The translations under genes were made by a program, and so were the position numbers. The notes below the pieces were generated by a model, which was not told the DNA's origin, did no database searches, and saw only the letters and a program-made list of their open reading frames with translations. From Actinokineospora xionganensis (GTDB lineage Bacteria > Actinomycetota > Actinomycetes > Mycobacteriales > Pseudonocardiaceae): a stretch of 64,000 nucleotides of DNA. The first letter of the stretch is position 1. Each line of letters starts with the position of its first letter. This document shows, piece after piece, positions 36,229 to 46,378 of this stretch. The stretch lies in NCBI RefSeq assembly GCF_014323725.1, contig NZ_JABVED010000003.1, positions 124,001 to 188,000 of the forward strand, written 5' to 3'.

Positions 36229-37125
36229 TCATCCGAGGAATCCGAGGATCCCGTTCGCAATCCCTTCGGCGTAACGCTGCCTGCCCGCCGGGCTGGACAG
36301 CGTCGCCGCCTCATTCGCGTCCCGCATGTTGCCGCACTCGACGAGGACCGTCGGCCGCTCGGTCAGGTTGAGCCCGGCGAGGTCGTCGCGCGCGGACAGA
36401 CCGTCCTTCCCCGCGTAGTTGGACGTCGGGAAGCCTGCGGCGACCAGTTTGTCGCGTACCGCCCGGGCCAGGTGCAGCGACGGCTCGCCCTGCGCGGTGT
36501 TCAGCGGCGGCGACGAGTGCGCCAGGTGGAACCCGTGCGCCCCGGCCGCGGTCGAGCCGTCGGCGTGCAGCGACACCACGGCCGCCGCGCCCGACTCGTT
36601 GCCGATGGCCGCGCGCCGGTCGACGCAGGGTCCGACACCGGCGTTGTCGGCCCTGGTCATGATGACCTTGACCCCGCGCGCGGTGAGGATCTCGCGCAAT
36701 CGGACCGCCAGGTCCCAGGCGAACGCGTGCTCCGGGTAACCGGTCTGGGTGGCCGTCCCGGTGGTGTTGCACGGTTTGGTGCGCCCGCGCCCGGCGGGCA
36801 CCTGCCGGTTGATCTCGGCGGTGTGCGTGGCGTTGCCGCCGTTGTGGCCGGGGTCGATCACCACGACACGCCCGGTCGCGGGCACGGCTTTAGCGGTCGT
36901 CGTGGTCGGCGCCGCGGGCAGGCTCGACGAAGTCGAGGGAGCGGTGGTCGTGGGCACGTCCGAGGTGGTGGGAGCCGTGGACGTGGTCGATGGCGAGGTC
37001 GAGGTCGTGGACGCGAGCGTCTGGCCGACCGGCTTGGCCTGCGGCCCGGCGCAGGCGGACATCGCCGCGGCGAGGGCGCAGGCGGCGGCGAGTCCGGTCG
37101 CGTGTCTTCTCAGCACCGCGCCCAC
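36229..37125 (-). CDS. N-acetylmuramoyl-L-alanine amidase, lipoprotein (Rv3717-like)
   Basis: A 298-residue Amidase_3 enzyme that cleaves the bond between MurNAc and the stem peptide. The signal peptide ends in lipobox AAMSAC (Cys25), then a Ser/Thr-rich spacer to about residue 80. Catalytic domain motifs: [11 protein letters not shown] (His), [10 protein letters not shown] (Glu), VVSLHADGS (His) and TVLVECGN (catalytic Glu). [11 protein letters not shown] with flanking Cys suggests a disulfide-bound regulatory hairpin as in Rv3717. It is adjacent to ybaB-recR, the same linkage as in mycobacteria, but divergent. Confidence 0.92.
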   Translation of the reverse strand: MGAVLRRHATGLAAACALAAAMSACAGPQAKPVGQTLASTTSTSPSTTSTAPTTSDVPTTTAPSTSSSLPAAPTTTTAKAVPATGRVVVIDPGHNGGNATHTAEINRQVPAGRGRTKPCNTTGTATQTGYPEHAFAWDLAVRLREILTARGVKVIMTRADNAGVGPCVDRRAAIGNESGAAAVVSLHADGSTAAGAHGFHLAHSSPPLNTAQGEPSLHLARAVRDKLVAAGFPTSNYAGKDGLSARDDLAGLNLTERPTVLVECGNMRDANEAATLSSPAGRQRYAEGIANGILGFLG

Positions 37126-37206
37126 GATGCCACAGGTGGGTGCCCTCTAAGCTGGTGGCGACGCCGACGTAGACCGTCGGGTCGTTCCCGGACGAGAGGG
37201 GCCGCG

Positions 37207-37545
37207 GTGTTTCCCGGTGGCGGTGCGCCCGACATGCAGGCGATCATGCAGCAGGCACAGAAGATGCAGGAACAGCTGCTCAACGCGCAGCAGGAGCTGG
37301 CCGACGCCGAGGTCCAGGGCTCCGCGGGCGGCGGCCTGGTCACCGCGACGGTGTCCGGCGCGGGCGAGCTGAAGGCCCTCGAGATCGACCCGAAGGTGGT
37401 CGACCCGGAGGACACCGAGACGCTGGCCGACCTGATCGTCGCCGCCGTGCGCGACGCGGGCGCCCAGGCGCAGAAGCTGGCCGAGACCAAGATGGGCCCG
37501 CTCGCGGGCGGACTGGGCGGCGGGCTCGGCCTGCCGGGTATGTGA
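37207..37545 (+). CDS. YbaB/EbfC nucleoid-associated protein
   Basis: A 112-residue DNA-binding protein from GTG 37207 after GACGAGAGGGGCC. The coiled-coil [20 protein letters not shown] is followed by the central beta sheet ([20 protein letters not shown]) and a C-terminal helix with a Gly-rich tail. It forms tweezer-like dimers on DNA. It precedes recR by 7 nt, the classic dnaX-ybaB-recR cluster, though here dnaX is separated by about 4 kb of inserted genes. Confidence 0.92.
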   Translation: MFPGGGAPDMQAIMQQAQKMQEQLLNAQQELADAEVQGSAGGGLVTATVSGAGELKALEIDPKVVDPEDTETLADLIVAAVRDAGAQAQKLAETKMGPLAGGLGGGLGLPGM

Positions 37546-37552
37546 GCGACAA

Positions 37553-38149
37553 ATGTACGAGGGCCCGGTCCAGGACCTGATCGACGAGCTCGGCAGACTG
37601 CCGGGGGTCGGGCCCAAGAGCGCGCAGCGCATCGCCTTCCACCTGCTCGGCGCCGAACCCGCCGACGTCACCCGGCTGCAGGAGGTCCTGCAGAAGGTGA
37701 AGGAGGGCGTCGTGTTCTGCGACGTCTGCGGCAACGTCTCCGCGGAGACCACGTGCCGCATCTGTTCCGACGCCCGCCGCGACCTGTCGGCGGTGTGTGT
37801 GGTCGAGGAGCCCAAGGACGTCCTCGCGATCGAGCGGACCCGTGAGTTCAAGGGCCGCTACCACGTGCTCGGCGGTGCGCTCGACCCGTTGTCCGGTGTC
37901 GGCCCTGAGCAGTTGCGCATCCGCCAGCTGCTCACGCGCATCGGGTCGGAGGAGATCACCGAGGTGATCCTGGCGATGGACCCGAACACCGAGGGCGAAG
38001 CGACCGCCACCTATCTGATCCGGATGCTGCGCGACTTCCCCGGTCTTACTGTCACCCGGCTGGCGTCGGGGTTGCCGATGGGCGGCGACCTGGAGTTCGC
38101 CGACGAGCTGACCCTGGGTCGCGCGATGTCCGGCCGCCGCACGGTGTGA
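37553..38149 (+). CDS. recR: recombination protein RecR
   Basis: A 198-residue recombination-mediator protein. The helix-hairpin-helix [17 protein letters not shown] is at 16-32, the zinc finger is Cys56-x2-Cys59 with Cys68-x2-Cys71, the Toprim domain has CVVEEPKD and [11 protein letters not shown], and a C-terminal Walker B-like strand follows. It loads RecA at gaps with RecF/RecO. The stop overlaps the downstream P-loop gene start as GTGA. Confidence 0.96.
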   Translation: MYEGPVQDLIDELGRLPGVGPKSAQRIAFHLLGAEPADVTRLQEVLQKVKEGVVFCDVCGNVSAETTCRICSDARRDLSAVCVVEEPKDVLAIERTREFKGRYHVLGGALDPLSGVGPEQLRIRQLLTRIGSEEITEVILAMDPNTEGEATATYLIRMLRDFPGLTVTRLASGLPMGGDLEFADELTLGRAMSGRRTV

Positions 38150-38691
38150 GCCTCACGGGCGACATCCTGGCCGCGCCCGCGCGTTTGGGCGCTGTCCGGC
38201 TGGTCGCCGTGGACGGTCCGACAGGCGCGGGCAAGTCCACGCTCGCGGCCCGGCTGGCCGACGACCTGCGAACACGCAGCGTGGCCACGGCCGTGGTGCC
38301 CACTGATCATTTCGCCACCTGGGACGACCCGGTCGCCTGGTGGCCCCGGCTCGTCGAAGGCGTGCTGAATCCCCTCCAAAACGGTGTTCCTGGCCGCTAC
38401 CAGCGCACTGAATGGCCTGGTGGGGTGCCCTCCCCGGGGTCCTGGATCACCGTCGAGGTGCCGGAGGTGCTCATCATCGAGGGCGTTTCCTCCGGCAGGC
38501 GCTCCGTGCACGCGCGGCTGTCGTGTCTGGTCTGGGTGGATTTCGGCGATTTCGCGACTCGCCTGGACCGCTCGGTGGCCCGCGACGGCGCGGCGAGTCG
38601 GGCCGAACTTGTGCGCTGGCAGGCATTCGAGGCCGGCTGGTTCGCCGTCGACGGCACACGTGCGCGCGCTTGCGTGCGTGTCCGCTCCTGA
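38146..38691 (+). CDS. uridine kinase-like P-loop NTPase
   Basis: A 181-residue kinase-fold protein from GTG 38146 (4-bp overlap with recR). Walker A is [15 protein letters not shown] (24-38). [17 protein letters not shown] segment resembles the substrate-binding region of uridine kinase/PRK-type enzymes; [15 protein letters not shown] carries the Walker B-like strand, and [15 protein letters not shown] the lid arginines. A nucleoside or sugar kinase role is likely, but the substrate is not established. Related genes often follow recR in Pseudonocardiales. Confidence 0.82.
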   Translation: MSLTGDILAAPARLGAVRLVAVDGPTGAGKSTLAARLADDLRTRSVATAVVPTDHFATWDDPVAWWPRLVEGVLNPLQNGVPGRYQRTEWPGGVPSPGSWITVEVPEVLIIEGVSSGRRSVHARLSCLVWVDFGDFATRLDRSVARDGAASRAELVRWQAFEAGWFAVDGTRARACVRVRS

Positions 38692-38903
38692 GCATTCGAC
38701 GCAGCCGAGTGTCCGCTGAACGGACGTACGATCAAGAAATCTCACCCCCCGTGGCCGAACCGTCGCGCAATGGTGATTCTGCGTATACCAGTTGGCCGGA
38801 TCGTGACCTGCCGTAGCTGAGCGAAGTAGTAGTGAGCGGCTATGGTCGGCGACCACACGGTGTGATCCCGTGCACGGTTTTGAGCGGATATGAGGAGTGC
38901 GTG
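38692..38903. promoter_or_regulatory. upstream region of the oligopeptide importer operon
   Basis: About 210 bp. GTCCG/CGGAC (38711-38725) is a weak hairpin after the kinase gene. Candidate promoter words (TATGGT near 38839) are present but none is convincing. The region ends at GAGGAGTGCGTG, the ribosome site of the leader ORF. Confidence 0.35.
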
Positions 38904-38996
38904 ATGGCTTACCAGCGATCCGCGCGACTTGGCCGGCAGGCGTACACGCCTCGGCTCGTCGCGCAGTCGCCTCGGCACGGGCGGTTCGTCGGATGA
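38904..38996 (+). CDS. short leader ORF coupled to the ABC permease gene
   Basis: A 30-codon ORF beginning MAYQRSARLGRQAY and ending RFVG, six of its residues Arg. ATGAGGAGTGCGTG before it is the best ribosome site in the area, while the downstream permease ATG (38993) has none. The leader stop overlaps that ATG as ATGA, so ribosomes finishing the leader could restart on the permease. The peptide may be a translated uORF that controls operon expression, or a small protein in its own right. It resembles no family I know. Confidence 0.55.
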   Translation: MAYQRSARLGRQAYTPRLVAQSPRHGRFVG

Positions 38997-39997
38997 CGCC
39001 GCCGCTCGAAGTGACCGAGTCGGCCGCTGAAGCGCAGCCGGAGGTCACGCTCGCCGGGATGAGCAAGAAGGCGATCCAGGGCCGGTCGCTGAGTCAGATC
39101 GCCTGGATGCGCCTCAAGCGCGACAAGGTCGCCCTGGTCGGCGCGGGTGTGATCATCCTGTTGATCCTCGCGGCCGTCGCCGCGCTGGTGTTGGACCGCT
39201 TCTTCAACGTCATCGGTCCGAACGACTTCCACCAGGACCTGATCGACACCGAGGGCGGCACGCTCGCTCCCAAGGGCCCTTTCGGCGGGATGAGCCTTGA
39301 GCACCCGCTCGGTGTCGAGCCCGTCAACGGCCGCGACCTGCTGGCGCGAATCTTCGCCGGATCCTGGATCTCGTTGCTGATCGCGTTCCTCGCCACCGTG
39401 CTGTCGGTCTTGATCGGCACCGTGATGGGCGTGATGGCAGGCTTCTTCGGCGGCTGGATCGACACCCTCATCAGCCGCGCGATGGACGTCTTCCTCGCGT
39501 TCCCGCTGCTGGTTTTCGCGATGGCGCTGGTCGGCGTCATGCCGGACACGATCTTCGGCCTCGGCTCGGAGACGGTCCGCATCGGCATGCTGACCTTCAT
39601 CATCGGCTTCTTCAACTGGCCCTACATCGGTCGCATCGTCCGCGGCCAGACGCTCTCGCTGCGTGAGCGCGAGTTCGTCGACGCGGCCCGAAGCCTGGGC
39701 GCGCGTGGCCCGTACATCCTGTTCCGGGAACTGCTGCCCAACCTGGTCGCCCCGATCCTCGTGTACGCCACGCTGCTGATCCCGACCAACATCCTCTTCG
39801 AATCCGCGCTGTCCTTCCTCGGGGTCGGCATCAACGCGCCGACCGCGACCTGGGGCGGCATGCTTTCGGAGGCATCGCGCTACTACACGATGCCGCACTT
39901 CATGCTCTGGCCCGGTCTGGCGATCTTCGTGACCGTGCTGGCCTTCAACCTGTTCGGAGACGGGCTGCGTGACGCCCTCGATCCGCGGGCTCGATAG
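38993..39997 (+). CDS. oligopeptide/dipeptide ABC importer permease (DppC type)
   Basis: A 334-residue permease with an N-terminal cytoplasmic segment, the OppC_N helix (VALVGAGVIILLILAAVAALVL), a long periplasmic-side loop (to about 115) and five further helices. The EAA loop contacting the ATPase is EREFVDAARSLGARGPYILFRELLP. It is the first full gene of a five-gene operon in the order permease C, binding protein, permease B, ATPase D, ATPase F. The start overlaps the leader ORF stop. Confidence 0.9.
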   Translation: MTPPLEVTESAAEAQPEVTLAGMSKKAIQGRSLSQIAWMRLKRDKVALVGAGVIILLILAAVAALVLDRFFNVIGPNDFHQDLIDTEGGTLAPKGPFGGMSLEHPLGVEPVNGRDLLARIFAGSWISLLIAFLATVLSVLIGTVMGVMAGFFGGWIDTLISRAMDVFLAFPLLVFAMALVGVMPDTIFGLGSETVRIGMLTFIIGFFNWPYIGRIVRGQTLSLREREFVDAARSLGARGPYILFRELLPNLVAPILVYATLLIPTNILFESALSFLGVGINAPTATWGGMLSEASRYYTMPHFMLWPGLAIFVTVLAFNLFGDGLRDALDPRAR

Positions 39998-40051
39998 GTG
40001 ATTGGTTCCGGTAATCCCATTGCTCCGGGAAAGAAAGGGTGCAACCGCAAG

Positions 40052-41812
40052 ATGAATAACAAGCGCTTGGTTACCGCGGTGGCCGCGGGCGCGGTTGTCG
40101 TCATGGGCCTCTCGGCCTGTGGTGGCAACGGCACCGATGGCAAGAACGGTGGCGGTGGCACCAAGACCCCCGCCTTCAACGCGGCGTTGACGGAAACGTT
40201 CAACCCTTCTGACAAGAAGGGGGGCATCGTCAAGATCGCCAACGCGGGCACATGGGACTCCCTGGACCCGGGCGAGACCTACTACGGCTACTCGTGGAAC
40301 TTCCTGCGGCTCTACGGCCGCTCGCTGCTGATGTTCAAGCCCGCCCCCGGCGGCGCGAGCAACGAGCTGGTCCCGGACCTCGCCGAGAGCCTGGGCACGC
40401 CCAGCGAAGGCGGCAAGACCTGGACGTACAAGCTGCGTGAGGGCATCAAGTACGAGGACGGCACCGCCGTGACCTCGAAGGATGTCAAGCACGCGGTGCT
40501 GCGGTCGACCGACAAGGAGACCTTCCCCAACGGTCCCGCGTACTTCGAGGGCTACCTCAACCTGCCCGAGGGCTACAAGGGTCCGTACAAGACCAAGGAC
40601 ATGGACACCAATTCGGCGATCGAGACGCCGGATGACCGCACCATCGTCTTCCACCTGAAGCAGCCCTTCGGTGGCTTCGACTACTTCGCGCACCTGCCGC
40701 AGACCGTTCCGGTCCCCGAGGCCAAGGACACCGGCGCGAAGTACCGCGAGCACGTGATCTCGACGGGCCCGTACAAGTTCGACAAGAACGAGATCGACAA
40801 GCAGTTCAACCTCGTTCGCAACCCGGAGTGGAAGCCGGAGACCGACCCGAACCGTAAGGCGCTGCCGGACGGCTACGAGGTCACGATGAACGTCAACGCC
40901 GACGACATCGACAACCGACTCATCTCGGGCGACCTCCACATCGACATCACCGGCACGGGCGTGCAGCCCGCGTCCCTGAGCCGCGTCCTCAGCGACCCGG
41001 CGCTCAAGGCGAGCGCGGACAACCCGACGCTGGCTCGCCTCTGGTACACCTCGGTCAACCCGACGGTCGCTCCGCTGGACAACAAGGAATGCCGCAAGGC
41101 GATCCTGTACGCCGTGGACCGCACCGGTTACCAGACCGCGTACGGCGGCACGTTCTCCGGTGGCGACATCGCGACGAGCCTGCTGCCCCCGCAGATTCCC
41201 GGCGCCGAGAAATTCGACCTCTACCCGGCGGGCCCGGACAACAAGGGCGATGTGGCCAAGGCCAAGGAGGCCCTGACGGCCTGCGGTCAGCCGAACGGCT
41301 TCGAGACCAACATCGCCTACCGATCCGAGCGGCCGAAGGAGAAGGCCGCCGCGGAGTCGATGCAGCAGGCGCTGGCTCGTGTCGGCATCAAGCTGACGCT
41401 GCGCCCGTTCCCGCAGGGTGACTACTTCTCGCAGTTCGCGGGCAACCCGCCGTACGTCGTGGCCAACAAGCTCGGCCTCGCGCTCAACGGTTGGGGCGCC
41501 GACTGGAACGACGGCTTCGGCTTCCTGTCGCAGATCGTCGACAGCCGCGTGATCCGTGAGACCGGTGGTTCCTCCAACACCTCCGTGCGCATCCCCGAGG
41601 TCGACAAGATGCTCGACGAGGCCATCGGTGAGACCGATGCGCCGAAGCGCGAGAAGATGTGGGCCGCTATCGACAAGAAGGTCATGGAGGAGGCAGTCAT
41701 CCTCCCGGGCGTCTTCAGCAAGAGCCTGATCCTTCGTGGCAAGGGCCTGACGAACGTGTTCGTCTCCGACGCCTACGGCATGTACGACTACCTCGCCATG
41801 GGTGTCGAATAA
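40052..41812 (+). CDS. peptide-binding lipoprotein of ABC importer (SBP family 5)
   Basis: A 586-residue extracytoplasmic solute-binding protein. The signal peptide ends in lipobox GLSAC (Cys24); a Gly/Asn-rich linker precedes the mature domain. The family 5 signature region is YGYSWNFLRLYGRSLL and LVPDLAESL, with KTWTYKLREGIKYEDGT around 130. Anchored to the membrane, it delivers oligopeptides or similar compounds to the permeases. AAAGAAAGG precedes ATG 40052. The strong hairpin directly after the gene (41860-41894) probably stabilises its 3' end and lowers expression of the downstream genes. Confidence 0.92.
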   Translation: MNNKRLVTAVAAGAVVVMGLSACGGNGTDGKNGGGGTKTPAFNAALTETFNPSDKKGGIVKIANAGTWDSLDPGETYYGYSWNFLRLYGRSLLMFKPAPGGASNELVPDLAESLGTPSEGGKTWTYKLREGIKYEDGTAVTSKDVKHAVLRSTDKETFPNGPAYFEGYLNLPEGYKGPYKTKDMDTNSAIETPDDRTIVFHLKQPFGGFDYFAHLPQTVPVPEAKDTGAKYREHVISTGPYKFDKNEIDKQFNLVRNPEWKPETDPNRKALPDGYEVTMNVNADDIDNRLISGDLHIDITGTGVQPASLSRVLSDPALKASADNPTLARLWYTSVNPTVAPLDNKECRKAILYAVDRTGYQTAYGGTFSGGDIATSLLPPQIPGAEKFDLYPAGPDNKGDVAKAKEALTACGQPNGFETNIAYRSERPKEKAAAESMQQALARVGIKLTLRPFPQGDYFSQFAGNPPYVVANKLGLALNGWGADWNDGFGFLSQIVDSRVIRETGGSSNTSVRIPEVDKMLDEAIGETDAPKREKMWAAIDKKVMEEAVILPGVFSKSLILRGKGLTNVFVSDAYGMYDYLAMGVE

Positions 41813-41859
41813 CCACCACGTCCCCTCGGTAACTCCACGTTAGGCAGGTGAAGGCAGCA

Positions 41860-41894
41860 GGTGGCAGGCCCGGGTGACCCCCGGGCCTGCCACC
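41860..41894 (+). terminator. intra-operon hairpin (partial terminator or mRNA stabiliser)
   Basis: Perfect 15-bp stem GGTGGCAGGCCCGGG (41860-41874) with its complement at 41880-41894, loop TGACC. It lies between binding protein and permease B genes, ending one nt before the first possible GTG of the permease. There is no U-tract. Such hairpins commonly allow more binding protein than membrane components to be made. Confidence 0.75.
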
Positions 41895-41895
41895 G

Positions 41896-42921
41896 GTGCC
41901 GGCCACGGTGATCACATACATCTTCCGGCGGCTCTTCGCAGCGGTCGTTCTGCTCTTCATCGTGAGCGCGGTGACGTTCTCGATCTTCTTCGTCATGCCC
42001 AGGCTTGTCGGCGGCACACCGGAAACCCTGGCCACCCGCTACGTGGGCCGGGCAGCGACCGCCGAAACCGTCAAGATCACCGCGGAGAAGCTCGGCTTCT
42101 ACGACCCGGTGGTCGTCCAGTACGGCAACTGGGTCAAGGGCGTCGTCGTCGGCGCCGACTTCGACTACGGCGCCGGTGTCGAGCACTGCCCCGCGCCGTG
42201 CCTTGGCTATTCCTTCCGCACCAAGCAGCCAGTCTGGCCGGAGCTGCTCGACCGCGCGCCGGTGACGATGTCGCTGGCCGTGGGCGCGGCGACGCTGTGG
42301 CTGGTCGGCGGGGTCGCGGTGGGCACGCTCTCCGCGCTGCGCCGTGGCTCCTTCTTCGATCGCGCGGCCATGGGCGTGGCCCTTGCCGGCGTGTCGCTCC
42401 CCATCTTCTTCACCGGGCTGATCTCGCTGTCGTTCTTCAGCTATTCATTGGGCTGGGCGGCGCCAGGAGGCGCGTACACACCGTTCCTGGAGAATCCGGG
42501 GGAGTGGGCGTACAACCTGCTCCTACCGTGGATCACGCTCGCGTTCCTGTTCTCAGCCCAGTACGCGCGGCAGACCCGCGCGGGCATGCTCGACACGATG
42601 AACGAGGACTTCATCCGCACCGCGCGGGCGAAGGGCCTGCCCGAGCGCACCGTTGTCGTCAAGCACGGTCTGCGCGGCGCGCTCACCCCGATCCTCACGA
42701 TCTTCGGCTTGGACGTCGGCCTGCTGCTCGGCGGCGCCGTCCTGACCGAGAGCGCGTTCTCGCTGCAGGGCCTGGGCAAGTACGCCATCGAGGGCATCAC
42801 CAACTACGACCTGCCCAAGGTCATGGGTGTCACGATGTTGGCGGCGTTCTTCATCGTCGTCGCCAGCCTGGTCGTGGACCTCCTTTACGCCGTCGTCGAC
42901 CCGAGGGTGCGCACCAAGTGA
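41896..42921 (+). CDS. oligopeptide/dipeptide ABC importer permease (DppB type)
   Basis: A 341-residue permease. The N-terminal helix ITYIFRRLFAAVVLLFIVSA is typical of DppB/OppB, followed by a periplasmic loop (to about 110) with two cysteines (HCPAPCLG), then five helices. EAA loop: NEDFIRTARAKGLPERTVVVKHGLR. GTG 41896 directly abuts the hairpin and GTG 41908 gives the more usual N-terminus (ITYIF); neither has a Shine-Dalgarno, so the start is uncertain. The stop overlaps the next start as GTGA. Confidence 0.9.
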   Translation: MPATVITYIFRRLFAAVVLLFIVSAVTFSIFFVMPRLVGGTPETLATRYVGRAATAETVKITAEKLGFYDPVVVQYGNWVKGVVVGADFDYGAGVEHCPAPCLGYSFRTKQPVWPELLDRAPVTMSLAVGAATLWLVGGVAVGTLSALRRGSFFDRAAMGVALAGVSLPIFFTGLISLSFFSYSLGWAAPGGAYTPFLENPGEWAYNLLLPWITLAFLFSAQYARQTRAGMLDTMNEDFIRTARAKGLPERTVVVKHGLRGALTPILTIFGLDVGLLLGGAVLTESAFSLQGLGKYAIEGITNYDLPKVMGVTMLAAFFIVVASLVVDLLYAVVDPRVRTK

Positions 42922-43999
42922 GCGAGTTTTCCGAAGACAGCCTCGACGGCGGCGCCGTGATCCGGCCCGAGCCGTCGAAGAACCCGGACGCGTTCCTCCA
43001 GGTGCGCGGGCTGCGGGTGCATTTCCCCACCGACGACGGTGTCGTCAAGTCGGTCGACGACCTGTCGTTCAGCGTCGCGCGCGGCAAGACGCTGGGGATC
43101 GTGGGCGAGTCCGGCTCCGGTAAGAGCGTGACCAGCCTGTCGGTCATGGGTCTGCACAAGGCGGGCACGGCCAAGATCACCGGTGAGATCCTGCTCGACG
43201 GCCAGAACCTGGTCGGCATGGACGCGGAGAAGGTGCGCGCGCTGCGGGGCAAGCGGATGGCGATGATCTTCCAGGACCCGCTGTCGGCGATGCACCCGTT
43301 CTACACGGTGGGCAACCAGATCATCGAGGCCTACCGCGTGCACAACAAGGTCACCAAGGCGGTGGCCCGCAAGCACGCGATCGACATGCTCGACAAGGTC
43401 GGCATCCCCAACCCCAAGGGGCGGGTCGACGACTACCCGCACCAGTTCTCAGGCGGCATGCGGCAGCGCGCGATGATCGCGATGGCGCTGTCCTGCGACC
43501 CGGAGCTGCTGATCGCCGACGAGCCGACCACCGCGCTCGACGTGACAGTGCAGGCGCAGATCCTCGACCTGATCCGGGATCTGCAGCAGGAGTTCAACTC
43601 CGCGGTCATCATCATCACCCACGATCTCGGCGTGGTCGCCGAGCTGGCCGACGACATCATGGTGATGTACGCGGGCCGGGCCGTGGAATACAGCACCGCC
43701 GAGGACATCTTCAACTCGCCACAGCACCCGTACACGTGGGGTCTGCTCGGCTCGATGCCCAGGCTCGACCGCGACCGCACCGAGCGGCTGCTGCCGATTC
43801 CGGGCACGCCGCCGAGCTTGATCAACGTGCCGGACGGCTGCCCGTTCAACCCGCGCTGCGCCTACGCCAACCTCAACGGCGACCTGAGCATGACCGTGCG
43901 GCCGGAGTTCCGTGACATCGGCGGCGACCACCACATCGCCTGCCACCTTTCCGCCGAGGACCGGGTCCGCATCTGGGACACCGAGATCAGGCCGAAGCT

Positions 44000-44003
<4 letters not shown>
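42918..44003 (+). CDS. oligopeptide ABC importer ATP-binding protein (DppD/OppD type)
   Basis: A 361-residue ATPase from GTG 42918. Walker [10 protein letters not shown], signature [12 protein letters not shown], Walker [13 protein letters not shown] and switch ITHDLGVV are all present. The C-terminal oligopeptide-type extension has the cysteine pattern [15 protein letters not shown] with a later HHIAC, which in some OppD proteins binds a 4Fe-4S cluster. It overlaps both neighbours by 4 bp. Confidence 0.94.
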
Positions 44004-45085
<1,082 letters not shown>

Positions 45086-45096
45086 GTAGACAGACC

Positions 45097-45127
45097 GAGA
45101 GCGGCCAGGGATTCCCTGGCCGCTCTC
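45097..45127. terminator. bidirectional hairpin terminator
   Basis: Perfect 14-bp stem GAGAGCGGCCAGGG (45097-45110) with its complement at 45114-45127, loop ATT. It serves the importer operon and the convergent DinB-type gene ending at 45130. Confidence 0.87.
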
Positions 45128-45129
45128 GC

Positions 45130-45636
45130 TCATTCCCCGGTGGCTCCGTCGAGGCGCTCGCGAAGAAAGTCGGCATGCCCGTTGTGGCGCGCGTATTCCT
45201 CGATCATGTGCGTGAGCACGTAGCGCAGCGAGTACTCCTCATCGCCGTACCGCCCGAGAACGTCGAGCGACTCAGCGCCGTCGACGACGGCCCTCGACTG
45301 GGCGCATGCTTCACGCCAGACTTCGAACGCCTTTTCCACGTCAGCGTCTTCCACCTCGAAATCGGCGTGGTACCCATCTGCCCCGCGGCCCCAATAGCTC
45401 GGGACCTGTTCACCGTTGACGACAACGCGGAACCAACTCCGCTCGACTTCGGCGAGGTGCCGGACCAACCCGAGTAGGGAGATGGCGGAAGGCGGAACGG
45501 CCTTCTCTCTGAGCTGTTCGGCGGTTAGGCCCGCGACCTTCATTTCGAGGGTCTGCCGTTGCCAGTCCAGGAACTGGGTCAGTGAGGTGCGCTCGTCCGC
45601 TATCCGCGAGGGTTCGGTTCTCTGCTGCGTGTCCAC
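45130..45636 (-). CDS. DinB/DUF664 family protein
   Basis: A 168-residue four-helix DinB-like protein, DUF664 (mini-circle) branch: ERTSLTQFLDWQRQTLEMK, GLVRHLAEVERSWFR with the metal His, and the C-terminal HMIEEYARHNGHADFLRE with two more His. Members are thiol- or metal-dependent transferases or unknown; here no mycothiol gene is near. GTG start at 45636. Divergent from the frameshifted gene. Confidence 0.87.
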   Translation of the reverse strand: MDTQQRTEPSRIADERTSLTQFLDWQRQTLEMKVAGLTAEQLREKAVPPSAISLLGLVRHLAEVERSWFRVVVNGEQVPSYWGRGADGYHADFEVEDADVEKAFEVWREACAQSRAVVDGAESLDVLGRYGDEEYSLRYVLTHMIEEYARHNGHADFLRERLDGATGE

Positions 45637-45716
45637 CCGGACATCATGTCCTTGGCCGCCGACGTTTTCGCGGCAATGGGTTCGCGTCGCAGGTCACGGG
45701 CGTGAGACCGTCGGGC

Positions 45717-46330
45717 ATGCACGCCGAAATCACGGGGGACTTCGAGATCCATCTGACGGTGTCCGCCGGTGACCTCCAGAGGCTTGCCGCGTTCGCTGAG
45801 GAGAACGGGCTCAAGCTCACCCACATCCTGCTCGACCGCGGGGTGTCGCCGTCCCAGCCGATGCTGACCCTGGGCGGTTCGGGCACGCTTGAACGCCAGT
45901 GCGGCAAGGCGGAGCGCTGGGTCGAGCGGCTCAAGGAATTGGGCATCCGGGTCGTTCGGGTCAAGATCGAGGCGGCGCCCTGGAACGAAGGGGTGCCGGC
46001 GACGGACGACGAGGCCAAGGTGCAGCCTGCTCCGAGGTACTTCGAGCACCACGTCAAAATCCTGCTGCCCGAGGGCGACCTGGCGCGGCTGCGTGAGCTG
46101 ACCGAACTCGCCGAGGCGCACCGCGCCCGGCCTTCCCGCAGCGTGCGCCGCAAGCGGGCCGACGGGTGGGAGGAGCGGTCACCCAGCGCGTCGGGATGGC
46201 GGGGCGGACGACCGCCCGCGAGTTTCTCGACGAGCTGGTCGAAGCCCTGCGTGGGGCAGGCTACGAGATCGTCGCCGTCGAGCAGGAGTATGTCGTGGTG
46301 GACGACAACCTCCGCCTCGACGACGGCTAG
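45717..46330 (+). pseudogene. frameshifted gene of a conserved actinobacterial family beside AbiEii-type gene
   Basis: Reads MHAEITGDFEIHLTVSAGDL, then VKIEAAPWNEGVP and YFEHHVKILLPEGDLARL to RKRADGWEER, a known but uncharacterised actinobacterial family. At about 46175 the frame is lost. The conserved continuation VTQRVGMAGRTTAREFLDEL ending VAVEQEYVVVDDNLRLDDG and TAG (46328-46330) is in another frame. Relatives have ERFVTQR at this point; here CGGTCACC stands where CGGTTCGTCACC is expected, which fits a 4-nt deletion. The family usually sits just upstream of the nucleotidyltransferase gene, as here. ATG 45717 or GTG 45702 could start it. A sequencing error is possible. Confidence 0.7.
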
Positions 46331-46378
46331 TTCGACGCCCGACCGGTGGTCCGCCAGGACGTGACCAGGGGAGACCGG

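Noticed and set aside
35977-37206. Long plus-strand frame upstream of and in frame with ybaB
   Set aside because: It is antisense to the propeller and amidase genes; YbaB homology begins at GTG 37207 with a proper ribosome site.
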